Of a DNA stretch of 64,000 nt, positions 1-10,010 are shown piece after piece; the stretch's first letter is position 1; each line of letters starts with the position of its first letter. Source of the DNA: Septoria linicola (taxonomy: Eukaryota; Ascomycota; Dothideomycetes; Mycosphaerellales; Mycosphaerellaceae); the NCBI GenBank assembly GCA_024114885.1, contig CP099421.1, positions 434,001-498,000 on the forward strand, written 5' to 3'. A program made the position numbers and the translations under genes. Below the pieces are notes generated by a model that worked only from the letters and a program-made list of their open reading frames with translations, did no database searches and was not told the origin of the DNA.

Positions 1-577
1 ATCGATAGCGAATAATAATACTAACTACGCGCTAAAGCCGATATACGAAACGACCTATCTAACTAACTTACTATATAATAATACTTCCGTACTAGTATTA
101 AGCTTAGTTAGACTAAGTATAACGATTACTTTACTAAGATTAATAAAACGCCTATCTACGTAGCTACTATAGTACTCTATCTAAATATAAAGTAGCGGTT
201 TATTAAGAAGCTAGATAAGTAATAACGATAGGCTAGCGACGATATAGATTAGATAGTAAGGACTAAGGCTACTATCTAACGGCTATAGAACATATATAAG
301 GATAAGTATAAGAGGCCTATTTAGTCGATAGGTAGTATAGGTAATCCTACTATAACGCCGGCTATAGCTATAGCTACGCGCTATATTATCTACTCGCTTA
401 TAATTAATAACGATAGCGATAGCGATAACGACACGATAGTAGACGAGTATACGTAGTACTATAATAAGAAGCGAAAGAAGGCGATTAAGCTTAATATAAG
501 CTAATTACTAATACCTTACTAGATTAATAAATAACGATAATAGCTAAGCTTAGTATAGTTAGCCTTAGATATATACG
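1..577 (+). mobile_element. Outer hAT transposon, left fragment (RIP-mutated)
   Basis: Plus-strand conceptual translation through RIP-type stop codons gives hAT-transposase-like sequence. Around 135-320 there is a block reading TPIYVATIVLYLN followed by a W/K-rich helix, which matches the fungal hAT 'ETPIYVAAIVLHP..KWRF' block. Just before position 570 comes a LALDI motif, the start of the C-terminal dimerisation region. The frame resumes at 8812, where it reads a KRQFSITSDVL-type 'ERxFS' block. The element is therefore one hAT gene interrupted by the inner element. All stops are TAG/TAA at positions expected to be Gln or Trp. The left end lies outside the window. Confidence 0.75.
570..577. 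repeat. 8-bp target-site duplication, left copy
   Basis: TATATACG, identical to 8812-8819. Collapsing the two copies restores the outer hAT reading frame, which supports the exact boundaries despite the low complexity of the octamer. Confidence 0.8.
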
Positions 578-594
578 TAGACGTCGGAATAGGT
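578..594 (+). repeat. Left terminal inverted repeat of inner hAT
   Basis: TAGACGTCGGAATAGGT, an exact inverted match to 8795-8811. Beyond 17 bp the two ends diverge but stay rich in AGGTTAG repeats. Confidence 0.85.
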
Positions 595-959
595 AGGCCG
601 AAATAGGTTAGTATATAGGTTAGGCTAGGTCTTAGCCTACCTATAGAAGATAGTAATAGGTATAGTATAAATACCTACTCTATACTTAGATAGGTTAGGC
701 GAACAAAAAATAGGTATAATATAGGTTTTAAGTATAACTACGAAGAAGAATTATTCTAGTTAGTATCGACTATAAAAGGAAGTATATAATAGAGTAGTAA
801 AGATAGAGAGAGGGATAATAGTAATAAGTAGAACAGATAGGCTAATCTAACGTCGACTTGAGTTTATAATATATATAGTTAGTAGACGTAGTCGGTAGCT
901 ACGTTCTAGCTCTTAAAGCTTCCCTATAGAGCGTATTACGTTTTCACGTACTTCGACGC

Positions 960-3560
960 TATAATTTATCTACCTTTATAACCTCTTTATTATTACTAAT
1001 ACTATTAAACTTTAAAAGGGCCTTGATTTCGTTTTTAACCTCCTTATTCTACTCCTCGACTACCTCTATCTAATTATAAGTAAGTTCTAAATTAGGACAA
1101 AGAGTAGATACTTCTATAGTAAGTACTACTCTTATATTATACTTATAATCGCGATATCGATATCGTAATAGTATAATATACGTAAAGGTATCTAGATTAT
1201 ATATCCGATTATAGTAGTTCTAATAACGTATAATACTAAAATCTCGTTCGTATCTAGTACCTACTACTAGAATATATAGAATATCCTAGGCTATTTTCGA
1301 TATAGTAGAGAATATATTAGTAAGAGCTAGCTATATATCTATAGGATCTATTCCTTCTATATATAAGAAGTCTACTTTCCGATAGCGCTCTAGTTCGTTA
1401 TTAGGCTCGACTAAGGAGGCTACGTCTAGTACTAGTTAAGCTTTATTATCGTCGCTATCGATCCCTATAGCGAAGGAGGTTAAGAAGCTTTATATACCTT
1501 AAGGCTACTATTTCGAAGCTTATATAGTACTAGATAAAGCTTTATAATACTTTAACTACTCTACGCGTAATTTGCTCTAGTAGAGATCTTCTAAACTATC
1601 GTTATCGAAAGCGCCTCGCTTCTAGAATATACTCTTAATCGTAGAGTATAGTAGTACTACTATACCGTAGTAGTCCTCGAACCGTTACTAGGTCCGTTAG
1701 TAATATTAAAAGAGCTTAGTATACGCTTTGTCTAGTACCTTATAGAGTAAGACCTTCTAAGCCTCTTTCTTATACTTAAGTTTCTTATCTACTTTGTCTA
1801 GAATATCGAAAAGAGAGTTATAGTAGCTAAGGACTAGATAGAGGCTAGAGCTCTTTATTATACCGACGTAGGTAGTAGCCTAAGCGAAGAGTATAGTTAG
1901 AGACGTAAGGTATTCTAACCGTTACTAGTCGGTATTAGATAGTATAAGTATTAGTAGCGACTAACGCTTAATAAATTTATCGATAAAGTTACGTAGTCGA
2001 CTAAAGCGAGATAGTATTATCGTAGTCGAGCTCTAACGGGTCCTTACGTCTTATATTACTCGTAGTAGTCTCGTTATAGGATACTTTTACTAGCGTACGT
2101 AAGCTTTCGGATAGAGATATAGATTCTTTAGACGCTCTTTTTAGAGATCTATAAAGCTCTCGAAACGCTAAGAACTAGAGTTTACCTATACTATAAACCT
2201 ATAGACCTAGGACGATTAATAAGCGCCGACTATACTTACCGACTACGATCGTCGACTATAACTACGATATACCTTAAATAAAAGTTTAGGTAGTCCTTTA
2301 AGAGAAGCTACTATATTAGTCTTTTAAAACCTTTCTAGGGCTCGTTAATCTTTCTTATTGTCCTAAAACTCTTATAGATCGTTAATCGGTATTATTTATA
2401 GTTATATAAAAAAGGCCTTTATAGTAAGCTATATTACATAAGTAAAATATAGAAACCGTTCTAGAATCGTAGCTAGCGTAGTAGGCTTAATAGCCTTAAT
2501 ATTAGAGAAGAGATTTGCCTCGTCTAGTTAAACATCTAGTACTACTAGCTCTACGAGCTCTTCGATCGAAATAGAAGGCTTTACGATTTTTACGCTATAC
2601 TCTATTAAGTAAAGGCCGATAGCCTTAATACTAGCTTACGTTAGTACTAATCGAATAGATACTAGTAAGACGTATATAGATCTATAGAGTATACTATTAT
2701 TTCTAGCGTTATCGTATATAAGAGCGATTAGTCGGTCTCTAAGGCTAAACCTTTATAATATATTAAAGAGTAATTTCGAAAGTCGCTCTCTAGTATATCT
2801 ACTAGTAACGTAGGGAAAGTCTAATATCGCCTTGTACTATACCTATTTAGCGTCGATCTAGTAGGTACGGATAGTAAGGAATAAAGCTTTTATACTACTA
2901 GACTACTAGCCGTCGACTACGATAGTAACCTTAGAGGTTCTAGCTAGTATAGCCTTTAGATCTTCCTTAGACCTCTCTTAGACCTCTCGAAGAAGAGCCT
3001 TAATCGTCTTACTAGAGTAGAAAGGTATTTCGAGACTAGGGTTAAGATATATATATATATAGTAGACTATAGGATTCTCGAAGAAATTAAGTAGTAGGCT
3101 ATATACTACGATTATTTACGTAGATACTATAAGGAAGTTATTAATACTTAGGTCTAGGTCGCCGAGGTAACCTTTACGATTTCGAGCCTAACTATATAAG
3201 CTTAATAACGTAGTTAGTAAACGTAGTCGGTAGGAACTTATATAATAGTCTTTATACTACTAGATATACTCTAGTAGTATCCCCTTTCTCTTAAATACCT
3301 ATATATACTTCTTAGTTCGAAGGTAAGAACTAAGACTATTTATACTAATATAGAGGCCTAGATAGGCTAAAGAGGTCTCGTAACCTCGGTAGACTACTTT
3401 TAGCGAGGTATCCTCGATATTAATCCTCTAGTCGAAAAACTTCTAGACCTAGGAGGAATAGGTACTCTTCTATTTAATAGATATAGTCTTTTATATCCTA
3501 AACTTATACTTATAGCGACCTTATACCTCCTACTATCGTCGTATATACTAGTCTCTAAAG
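960..3560 (-). pseudogene. RIP-killed hAT transposase of inner element
   Basis: Reading the minus strand through RIP stops gives a colinear hAT transposase. Around 3050-3025 is LNPSLEIPF, followed by the TSKVTIVVDG..SS strand at about 2940-2900, which corresponds to the first catalytic Asp region. Around 2720-2690 is an ALIYDNARNNS block, the 'ADNASNN' motif. Around 1330-1100 is the dimerisation domain, with FSTISKIA, DILYI and a RYERDFSIIRYY block, the 'ERxFSxAR' motif. In-frame TAG codons sit at typical Gln/Trp sites. The gene seems to contain introns, for example near 3192-3269 and 2207-2272. The 5' limit is not clear, and I could not identify a BED zinc finger. Confidence 0.75.
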
Positions 3561-3899
3561 TCTGTTTTATACTCTTTCTACTATAGATATACTCTATTTA
3601 CTTAAGTCTAGTCTAGAGAAGACGTAGGTATATTAATTAGAATTTTAGGAGTAGTAGGTAGTCTACTAGAGCTCCGCTCTAATACTATATATCGTAGCGT
3701 AGAGGGTGCTATCGGACTAGATTCGAATTATAAAGAGTCTCTAAAAACGCTATCTTAATATCGTTATCTTAGTCGAGTACTAGACCTAAGTCCTCTAGTA
3801 GCTAGCGATAGATTTCGCTATAAAGGTAGCGTATTTATAGGTAGTAGTATTAAAACTAGAAGAGTTAAAGAAGATAAAGGTAGACTAAATTATAAAAGT

Positions 3900-5650
3900 A
3901 AGAAAGAAAGGAGCCCTAGACTGTCTATAAAATACGCTATAACTTTACTCTAGTACGACGTCTATAGTAGTTCTTACCTATAGAGAAGCCTAAATTATAC
4001 TAATTAGACATAGTGAAGCCTCTTGTCCGCTAACGATAGACTAGTTAAGAACTCGGTACTAATCTCTAGATCAAGTACGCTAGGATCTATTAGATCTATA
4101 ATAATAGACGAAAAGCTAATACTAGCCCGCTCGCTATTAAATCTAGCTTGAACTAGACTCTCGACTATAGCTTCGAGTAAAGTCTCTTCCTTATTAAGTA
4201 TATATTATTTATTAAATATACTATAGGTAAGCTTCGCGTTTTGTCTCTACTATATAGATATAGTAGGTATAGAGAATCCGTAGGTATTCTAATCGTAGTT
4301 AGTAGGAATTAGCTATCTAAGATACTCGATAAGGATTAAGAAGTAATTAACGAAGGAGAGCTTCTAGCTAAGAATATTACGTAGTATAGCCTAGTGTTCT
4401 ATCTAAAAGATATCGTAGAGTATAGGTAAAACGCTATTAGTAATATACGACTATAGTTAATTAGTATATAGTCGGTAAATATAGTCGGCGCTTAAGATAG
4501 CTAGTAGATATACCTTAACTTAGGCTTCTAGTACTAATATCTAAAGTAAGATAGCTAGACCTCGAAGCCGTAGTGTCGTAAAAGAGAAGCTCTATATTAT
4601 ATTAGTAGATAGGAGTTTCTAATAGATAGGAAGACTTACGCTATCGCTATATACTTATATAGCTATAAGTTTGTCTAGCGCCTTAATCTTAGACTAGAAC
4701 TCGCCGATTGCCTTATACTAGTATTAATAAGTCGCTCTACTATAGTTAGTAGAGCCTAGCGTACTAGTAGATAGCTTAATAGCGCGCTTAGCCTAAATGT
4801 CCTCCTCTTAAGACAAGCTTAGTAGGTTATCGATAATAACGTTTATAGAGTTTCTCTTTAACTTAGAAGGATCTAATAGTACTTAAACCTATATACTATT
4901 ATCTTCCTTTTCGAATTCTTCTAATATACTCTCTTTTCTCTTAATCTTCCTATATAGAAGGTAGAGCTCGATATACTAACCTTCTTTATCTTCCTAAGCG
5001 AAGTCTTTAAGAGATTTCTTTTCCTCTACCTTCTTAAGAGCCTTCCTCTCTCTATATAATATTAGCGCTAACTATATATGCCGACTACGTTTACCGACTA
5101 TATATATAATAGTATAATAGAGACTTACTATTATTTAGTAAAGCTTGCCTTATAGACTAGTTTCTATTAATTAATATACGTCTTCTACGCGTCCTTATCG
5201 AGGCTATCCTACCCTAGTAGTATAGCTATTTACTTTACCTTAAAACGACTAAAAGCTTAATTCTTTACTTTACGTTTTCGGTCTACTTTAGCTCTATCTT
5301 CGTCTATAGCTTAAGTACGTACGTAGTCGCGTAGTATATTTAGATTAATCGAGTAGTCTTTAATATCCTTTCTTATCGTAGTAAGTCTTACGCGTTTCGC
5401 CTCGAGTTTAGGAAGAGACTCTACCTTACGCTTCTAACGTACTATTTCTAGGACAATTAGTATTAAAAGTATCGCGTTCGATAGCTATAATAGTTACCTA
5501 CTAAATAGTAGTAGAATTAGGCAGGTTAGATAAGCGATAGTAATATACGACGAATTTAGTTATAAGTATAGGTAGTTAGAAAACGAGGTTTAGAATTTAT
5601 AGGAAGTAGGGAAATCTAGAGTCTAAGAGCTAACTAAGTAGGAGTAACGT
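3900..5650 (-). pseudogene. Unrecognised RIP-mutated coding relic in inner hAT
   Basis: The minus strand keeps long stretches with coding-like composition and only TAG/TAA interruptions. One is a Lys/Glu-rich helical segment at about 5050-4890 (RKALKKVEEKKSLKDFA, then a LYRKIKRKESILEEFEKE stretch). Two putative introns with donor, branch site and acceptor are visible: complement 5052-5128 (GTAAGT donor) and complement 4451-4513 (GTATAT donor). I do not recognise the product. It could be a second cargo gene or an N-terminal part of the transposase. Confidence 0.35.
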
Positions 5651-6853
5651 TAAGGTAGGTCCGCCTCTAGATACTTAAATATAGCTTTTTAGATAATATT
5701 AGTTATCGGTATATATAGTCGGCACTTTACTATTAGATTATATCTTAGTATAGGCTAATATATCTACTAAGTCCGCCTATCCTAGGTCTCTATAGTATAT
5801 CTACTAGATAGAAGAAAGATTACTTTAAAAAGAGAGGTATAGGCTAATTATATAAGACTAATAGTAGATTATAGAGACCTAGCTTTTATTCTAGAAAGGA
5901 TATCTTAACTTCTTAAGAAGTACTTACTTGTTTATACTTACCTTTTCTACTATATATAACCTTATATATTAGCTAGAGATATTATAATTTTAGCTATTAT
6001 ATTAAGAACTATCCTATCGATCTATAGACTAGGTTTAAAACTCTTTAAGCTACTTAATAAGTTAATAGGCTTAATAGATTACTAAAATAGTATAAATCCT
6101 AAGAATCCTATAGTATATATTAATAGAATAAATATTTAGTTTTAAGATATTTTAAGGCCTAATAACGAGATACTACTATTAAGTCTATTATATAGAAAGT
6201 TTTTCTTTAGATTTAGAAGATTCTACTAATCTTTTAGAACTAGCCTTTTTAATTAGTCTTAGAAAAGAGAGAGAGTATTACTACTTTATATTTATATATT
6301 TTATATATCTAGTATATATAGTAAAAATATTCTCTTCTATAGTATTATAGATAATTTATTATTAATAGAATAGGCCTTAGTTTAGTATAACTTAGAACTA
6401 ATAGCTTATTTTTTTAATTATTCTATACTAATATCTAATTATATAGATCTAGTAAACTAATATCGACTATAACTATCCTCTAGTTCTACGCTTCTAGAAT
6501 TAATTAAGATAAGATTTATAGTCGGTAATCGTAGTCGGTAGTAGTTTTCCTAGTATAGTACCTTCCTATTTAGGTATAGACGTAGGATCTAGTAAGTTTC
6601 TTAGTATCTCTTAAGACCCGAGGTTCTATAGCTTATAGCGTCTTAGTAAGTTTTAGTATCTTTCTAACTACCTACTTCTTCTTTCTTTACTTCCTTCCTC
6701 CTATCTCTACTCTTTCCTTTATTTCTTATACCGTTCTTCGATTACGACGCTCTATATAGGAGCGATAATCAAGTATCGATCTCTTTAAGTCCTCCTTAGC
6801 GTTTACGATCGTATAGTCTACTAAAAGTAGCTATTCTAGAGAGTACTACTTAG

Positions 6854-7262
6854 AAGCCTATTAAGCCTCGGAAGAAGGTTATTATAGTAAAAACGAACAC
6901 TCGTTAGAAGCGTATACCTTGTAATAGTAGGTAGAAACGTCGTATTCTTAAGTTAGGCACTATTACGCTTTATTAGATTAAGAAATTATAGAGTATAATA
7001 GAACTATATATCTAACGCCTCCTATTCTAGTAGCTTGTCTACGAGATCGTTCTTACTTTTAGTAGTAGGCTACGCTATTAATTAGCGGCCTTAGAATACC
7101 TCTAAGAGGTAGCTAAAGCGTTCCTTACTACTAAATTTAAGATATCTAATCTCCTAGCTATCTATATAAAGTAGGTTATACTATAGGCTAAGAATCTATA
7201 GCTATACTATCGTATTCGTATAAGGTTTACTAGCTAGGACGGTAGTATAGTTTAGTAGAAGC
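6854..7262 (+). pseudogene. RIP-killed divergent histone H3-like gene 1 (hAT cargo)
   Basis: The plus-strand frame starting at 6854 aligns without gaps to the H3 fold. After a basic tail it reads KLGTITLY.IKKL.S (H3: KPGTVALREIRRYQKS). It continues IELYI.RLLF..LVYEIV (H3: TELLIRKLPFQRLVREIA), then a loop 1 of canonical H3 length (no CenH3-type insertion), then LAALEYL.EVAKAFL (alpha2), then ISNLLAIYIK.VIL.AKNL (H3: [19 protein letters not shown]). Stops fall where Gln, Arg or Trp is expected. The tail lacks recognisable ARTKQ or KAPRK motifs. A putative 51-nt intron with a GTAAGT donor follows at 7263-7313, leading into a C-terminal extension of unknown nature. The copy is strongly divergent from canonical H3 even allowing for RIP. 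Confidence 0.75.
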
Positions 7263-7639
7263 GTAAGTCTACCGACTATAGATACCGACTATATTTCTAA
7301 TATATTATCTTAGTAGATATATAGCGAGTTCCTCTAGGGAATAGAGAGGTCGTTAGTACCTTAGGCTTTAGACCCTAAATTCTAGCTCTATATTAAAACC
7401 TTATAATTTCGACCTTACGACTATAACTCTAAATAAATATAATATTATTAATATTCTATCGCGTTCTCGCACGATATAGTACTTCTAGTTAACTACGACT
7501 TCTTTAATCGTCTCGTATAAGACGCTACTATACTTACGCCTAAATAACGCGCTCTTACTAATTAAGTATCGCGTTCTCCTACTCTATTAGCGTAAATTTA
7601 AATAGAGAGAGCTAGCGACTAGCCTTAAGGATAGGCTAA

Positions 7640-8365
7640 TAATCTAATTCTTATCGATATATAAGATAGTAATAATAAAGATAATAATAAATACGCGCCT
7701 AAAGAGAAGGATAATAAAGACGTACCTAAAGAGGAGAATAATAAGCCTTCTACTATAAAGAGGCCTACTACTAGTAGGAAGGGCCTTAGTAGAAAGCGGC
7801 CTATTATATAAAAAGCGCCTCGTAAGACAGTAACGAAGAAGAAGAGAAGAGCTAGTCTAAAACTTACTATAAAGAAGAAATCCTATATCCTAAAAGTATA
7901 GTCGAATACTTAGAACGCGGCGCGAGCTAGTAGGCTTTCTAAGAAGGCTCTAGTAGTAAGGAGAGTAAGGAAGCCTTATCGCTATAAGCTAGGTAGTAAG
8001 TTAAAACGTAGTCGGCAAACGTAGTCGGTACGCTAATCTACTATAGTTTTAGCTTTATAGGAGATTCGTATATTTTAGAGGACTAGGGATCTACTTATTA
8101 GTAAGCTTCTCTTCTAGCGACTAGTAAGAGAGGTCGCCTACGGCTTTAAGTAGGATCTACGCTTTTAGGCTACTATATTAGAAGCGTTATAAGAGGTAGT
8201 AGAGCTCTATTTAACGAAGGTTTTTAAGAGTATATATCCTTCTATATTACTATTTAGTAGCTTATACTAACTTATATAGGTACTAACCTCTACGCTATCT
8301 ATATAAAGCGAGTTACGATCTAGTAGAAAGATATATAGCTCGTTTAGAGACTACTTCGTATATAG
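7640..8365 (+). pseudogene. RIP-killed histone H3-like gene 2 with two introns (hAT cargo)
   Basis: Inferred exons are about 7640-7995, 8047-8229 and 8280-8365. The first encodes a long Lys/Arg-rich tail containing KAPRK and ends in RKPYRYKLG (H3: KKPHRYKPG). Intron 7996-8046 has GTAAGT, CTAAT and TATAG signals. Splicing gives G-I-L-A-L-Q-E-I-R (H3: GTVALREIR), then RDLLISKLLF.RLVREVA and DLRF.ATILEAL.EVVELYL. Intron 8230-8279 has GTATAT, ACTAAC and TATAG. Splicing restores TNLYAIYIKRVTI..KDI.L (H3: [20 protein letters not shown]). Reading frame and family alignment are both preserved across both introns, which is strong evidence for a once functional H3 gene. Remaining stops are RIP-type TAG/TAA. 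Where the tail begins is uncertain. Confidence 0.82.
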
Positions 8366-8794
8366 GGCGTTATAGATAACAAGGGTTATTTAAAGTAGTA
8401 TAGTACTACGTATTATATTCGGCGTAAGGAATAGCGTTTAGGCTACTTCGAGATACTCGGCTACGTAGTAGAAGCGCGGTATTAAATTATATTATAACTA
8501 TAGCGAACGATATAAGATTACTTTCTACTTTTATACTATAAAACCTTCGTTTCCTCTTATCTTTATAGTCGGCATATATAGTCGGCGCCTATCGTCCTTT
8601 TTACGTACTTAGATACTTAAAATACGTAGATTTTAGTATACCTATACCTATACTCCTATAGGTACCTACGTAGGTATACGCCCTAACCTATATTTTCTAG
8701 TTATAGGTACTACCTATTAAGCTTTAGCGGGTTACCCTCCTAACCTATATCGATTACTAAGAATATAGGTTTGGACCTAACCCTACTCGTACTA

Positions 8795-8811
8795 ACCTAT
8801 TCCGACGTCTA
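8795..8811 (-). repeat. Right terminal inverted repeat of inner hAT
   Basis: ACCTATTCCGACGTCTA, the exact reverse complement of 578-594. Confidence 0.85.
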
Positions 8812-8819
8812 TATATACG
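8812..8819. repeat. 8-bp target-site duplication, right copy
   Basis: TATATACG, directly abutting the right terminal inverted repeat. It pairs with 570-577. Confidence 0.8.
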
Positions 8820-9194
8820 CCTATCTAGTAATAAGTAATAAGCCTAAGCGACAATTTAGTATTACTAGCGACGTATTATAACTACGTAGACGATAGTTAT
8901 ATAGTAAAACAGTGCGATATTTAGTTACTCTAAAGTTATAGATAAATAGCGGTTTTATAATACTAACTAGTACGCTATTTAGGCGCATTACGTAGCTAAT
9001 AATACCTACGGCAATAATAGTAATAGTAGACAGCACTAATACGGTTGAGATAGACTAGTATTTACTACTATTCGATATCGCAATATACTACCGCTTATAG
9101 CTAGCGTCACCGAGCAAGTAAGCCTTGTACAAGTAAGTAGAGAGCGTCTTATTCACTTGACAAGTAAGCAGCGAGGGCACTAACTAGCAAGTAA

Positions 9195-9218
9195 GCAAGT
9201 GAAGATATCTTCACTTGC
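9195..9218. repeat. 24-bp perfect palindrome among CAAGTAAG repeats
   Basis: The 12-bp arm GCAAGTGAAGAT is followed directly by its reverse complement. It sits between direct CAAGTAAG copies (9115, 9130, 9161, 9188) and an inverted copy at 9223-9230, at the edge of the RIP block. It is probably part of the terminal region of the outer hAT. Confidence 0.6.
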
Positions 9219-9230
9219 GTTACTTACTTG

Positions 9231-10010
9231 TGGACCAGTCTGATGATATCGGAACAGCAGAATCCTCACCACTCAGCATAATGACTTTGCCTCTTCCTAG
9301 TGAAGCCGGACGTGCATATATCGAAGAAGAGCTATGAGAGGTACTAATGTAGGCTACACTGGCCTTCTTCGTTGCTGCGTCCTGCCGGACCCGGATGACC
9401 AACCAGCTCGCAGTGAGGATTGACCGGTTGCAGTTGGGAGAACATAGTGACAGACAGGCACATCACGACCACGAGACTTGCACGTTGCAACCGCGATGTG
9501 CATGCTCTGAAGGTCAGTGGCTGACAACATGTCATTCTGAATGACGACGTAAGAAGCATGTGACGCTGTAAATTAGCTACGTACCAAGTGTGCGAATCGC
9601 ACATAAGATTCGCCACGGCAATGCTTGGTACCTGTTTGCAGCAGTGTCAGGGACGCAGAAGTGTTCGAATCGCACACAAGAGCGTGCCGCACCAATTAGG
9701 AAAAGGCAATTTGTGGAGTGACCACACGGGAAAGCGCCACAACACTATTTGAAGTCAGCGTATCTCTTGAGGTACTCAAAACGACGATGAACTTCCCCGC
9801 AAATTGACCAGGATCTGCACGAAGATCTGCACAAAGGCCTTCGTCCGTTCCACCCAACTGCTATGGACTCATGCTACGCCATCAAGCGCGCCCGTAGTAG
9901 CCGACTGGCGGCGTGGAGACTGGAAACTCTACGTCAGGGTATAAGATGCCAATCGGCCGTACATGGGTCTGGCTTCCCTTACTAGCTTTTCCCATCTCGA
10001 AACCAGCACA
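9231..10010. other. Gene-free boundary between RIP block and gene space
   Basis: Base composition is back to normal here. No supported gene is present. A hairpin-capable pair, GTACCAAG at 9581 and CTTGGTAC at 9624, encloses a 13-nt odd palindrome, GTGCGAATCGCAC (9590-9602). A related copy, TTCGAATCGCAC, lies near 9663. These lie upstream of the peroxidase gene and could be regulatory sites or the remains of a small element. Confidence 0.4.

Larger units (their letters stand above)
578..8811. mobile_element. Inner hAT-type DNA transposon, 8234 bp, RIP-mutated
   Basis: The element is bounded by perfect 17-bp terminal inverted repeats that start with TAG. It is flanked by a perfect 8-bp target duplication, TATATACG (570-577 and 8812-8819). 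An 8-bp duplication with TAG/CAG-type ends is the hAT hallmark. Subterminal AT-rich zones hold many AGGTTAG/ACCTA-type repeats (about 590-720 and 8640-8800). The interior is nearly devoid of CpA and TpG, and no frame is open over a useful length. Cargo visible through the RIP stops: a hAT transposase (minus strand, about 960-3560), an unrecognised minus-strand relic (about 3900-5650), and two histone H3-like genes (plus strand, about 6850-8365). About 5800-6500 is the most AT-rich part and looks non-coding. Confidence 0.85.
8812..9230 (+). mobile_element. Outer hAT transposon, right fragment with subterminal repeats
   Basis: The transposase frame of the left fragment continues here once the inner element and one copy of its target duplication are removed (GAT ATA TAC GCC TAT). 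The translation carries a PKRQFSITSDVL block and an LRRRxLYSKTVRYLVTLKL block, as in the hAT C-terminal dimerisation domain, and runs to a stop near 9042. Beyond it lie four direct CAAGTAAG octamers (9115, 9130, 9161, 9188), one inverted copy (9223-9230) and a 24-bp perfect palindrome (9195-9218). These look like hAT subterminal binding sites. RIP-like composition fades across 9050-9230, so the element end is placed near 9230. The exact terminus is uncertain. Confidence 0.6.

Noticed and set aside
6854..8365. Cargo histones as CenH3 (centromeric H3)
   Set aside because: Loop 1 has canonical H3 length in both copies, without the CenH3-type insertion. RIP damage prevents a firm subtype call.
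572..8817. Alternative inner-element boundaries starting at GACGTC with TATACGTA/TATATATA duplication
   Set aside because: That needs two mismatches and does not restore the outer frame. Ends starting TAG with TATATACG are perfect and do.
1..9230. AT-rich block as centromere, mitochondrial insertion or CRISPR-like array
   Set aside because: hAT transposase and histone motifs, inverted repeats and the target duplication explain it. The 13-bp motif pairs are dispersed, not arrayed.
9580..9680. tRNA-like sequence (TTCGAATC)
   Set aside because: No acceptor stem, anticodon arm or cloverleaf spacing could be built around it. I found no tRNA or rRNA gene in the window.
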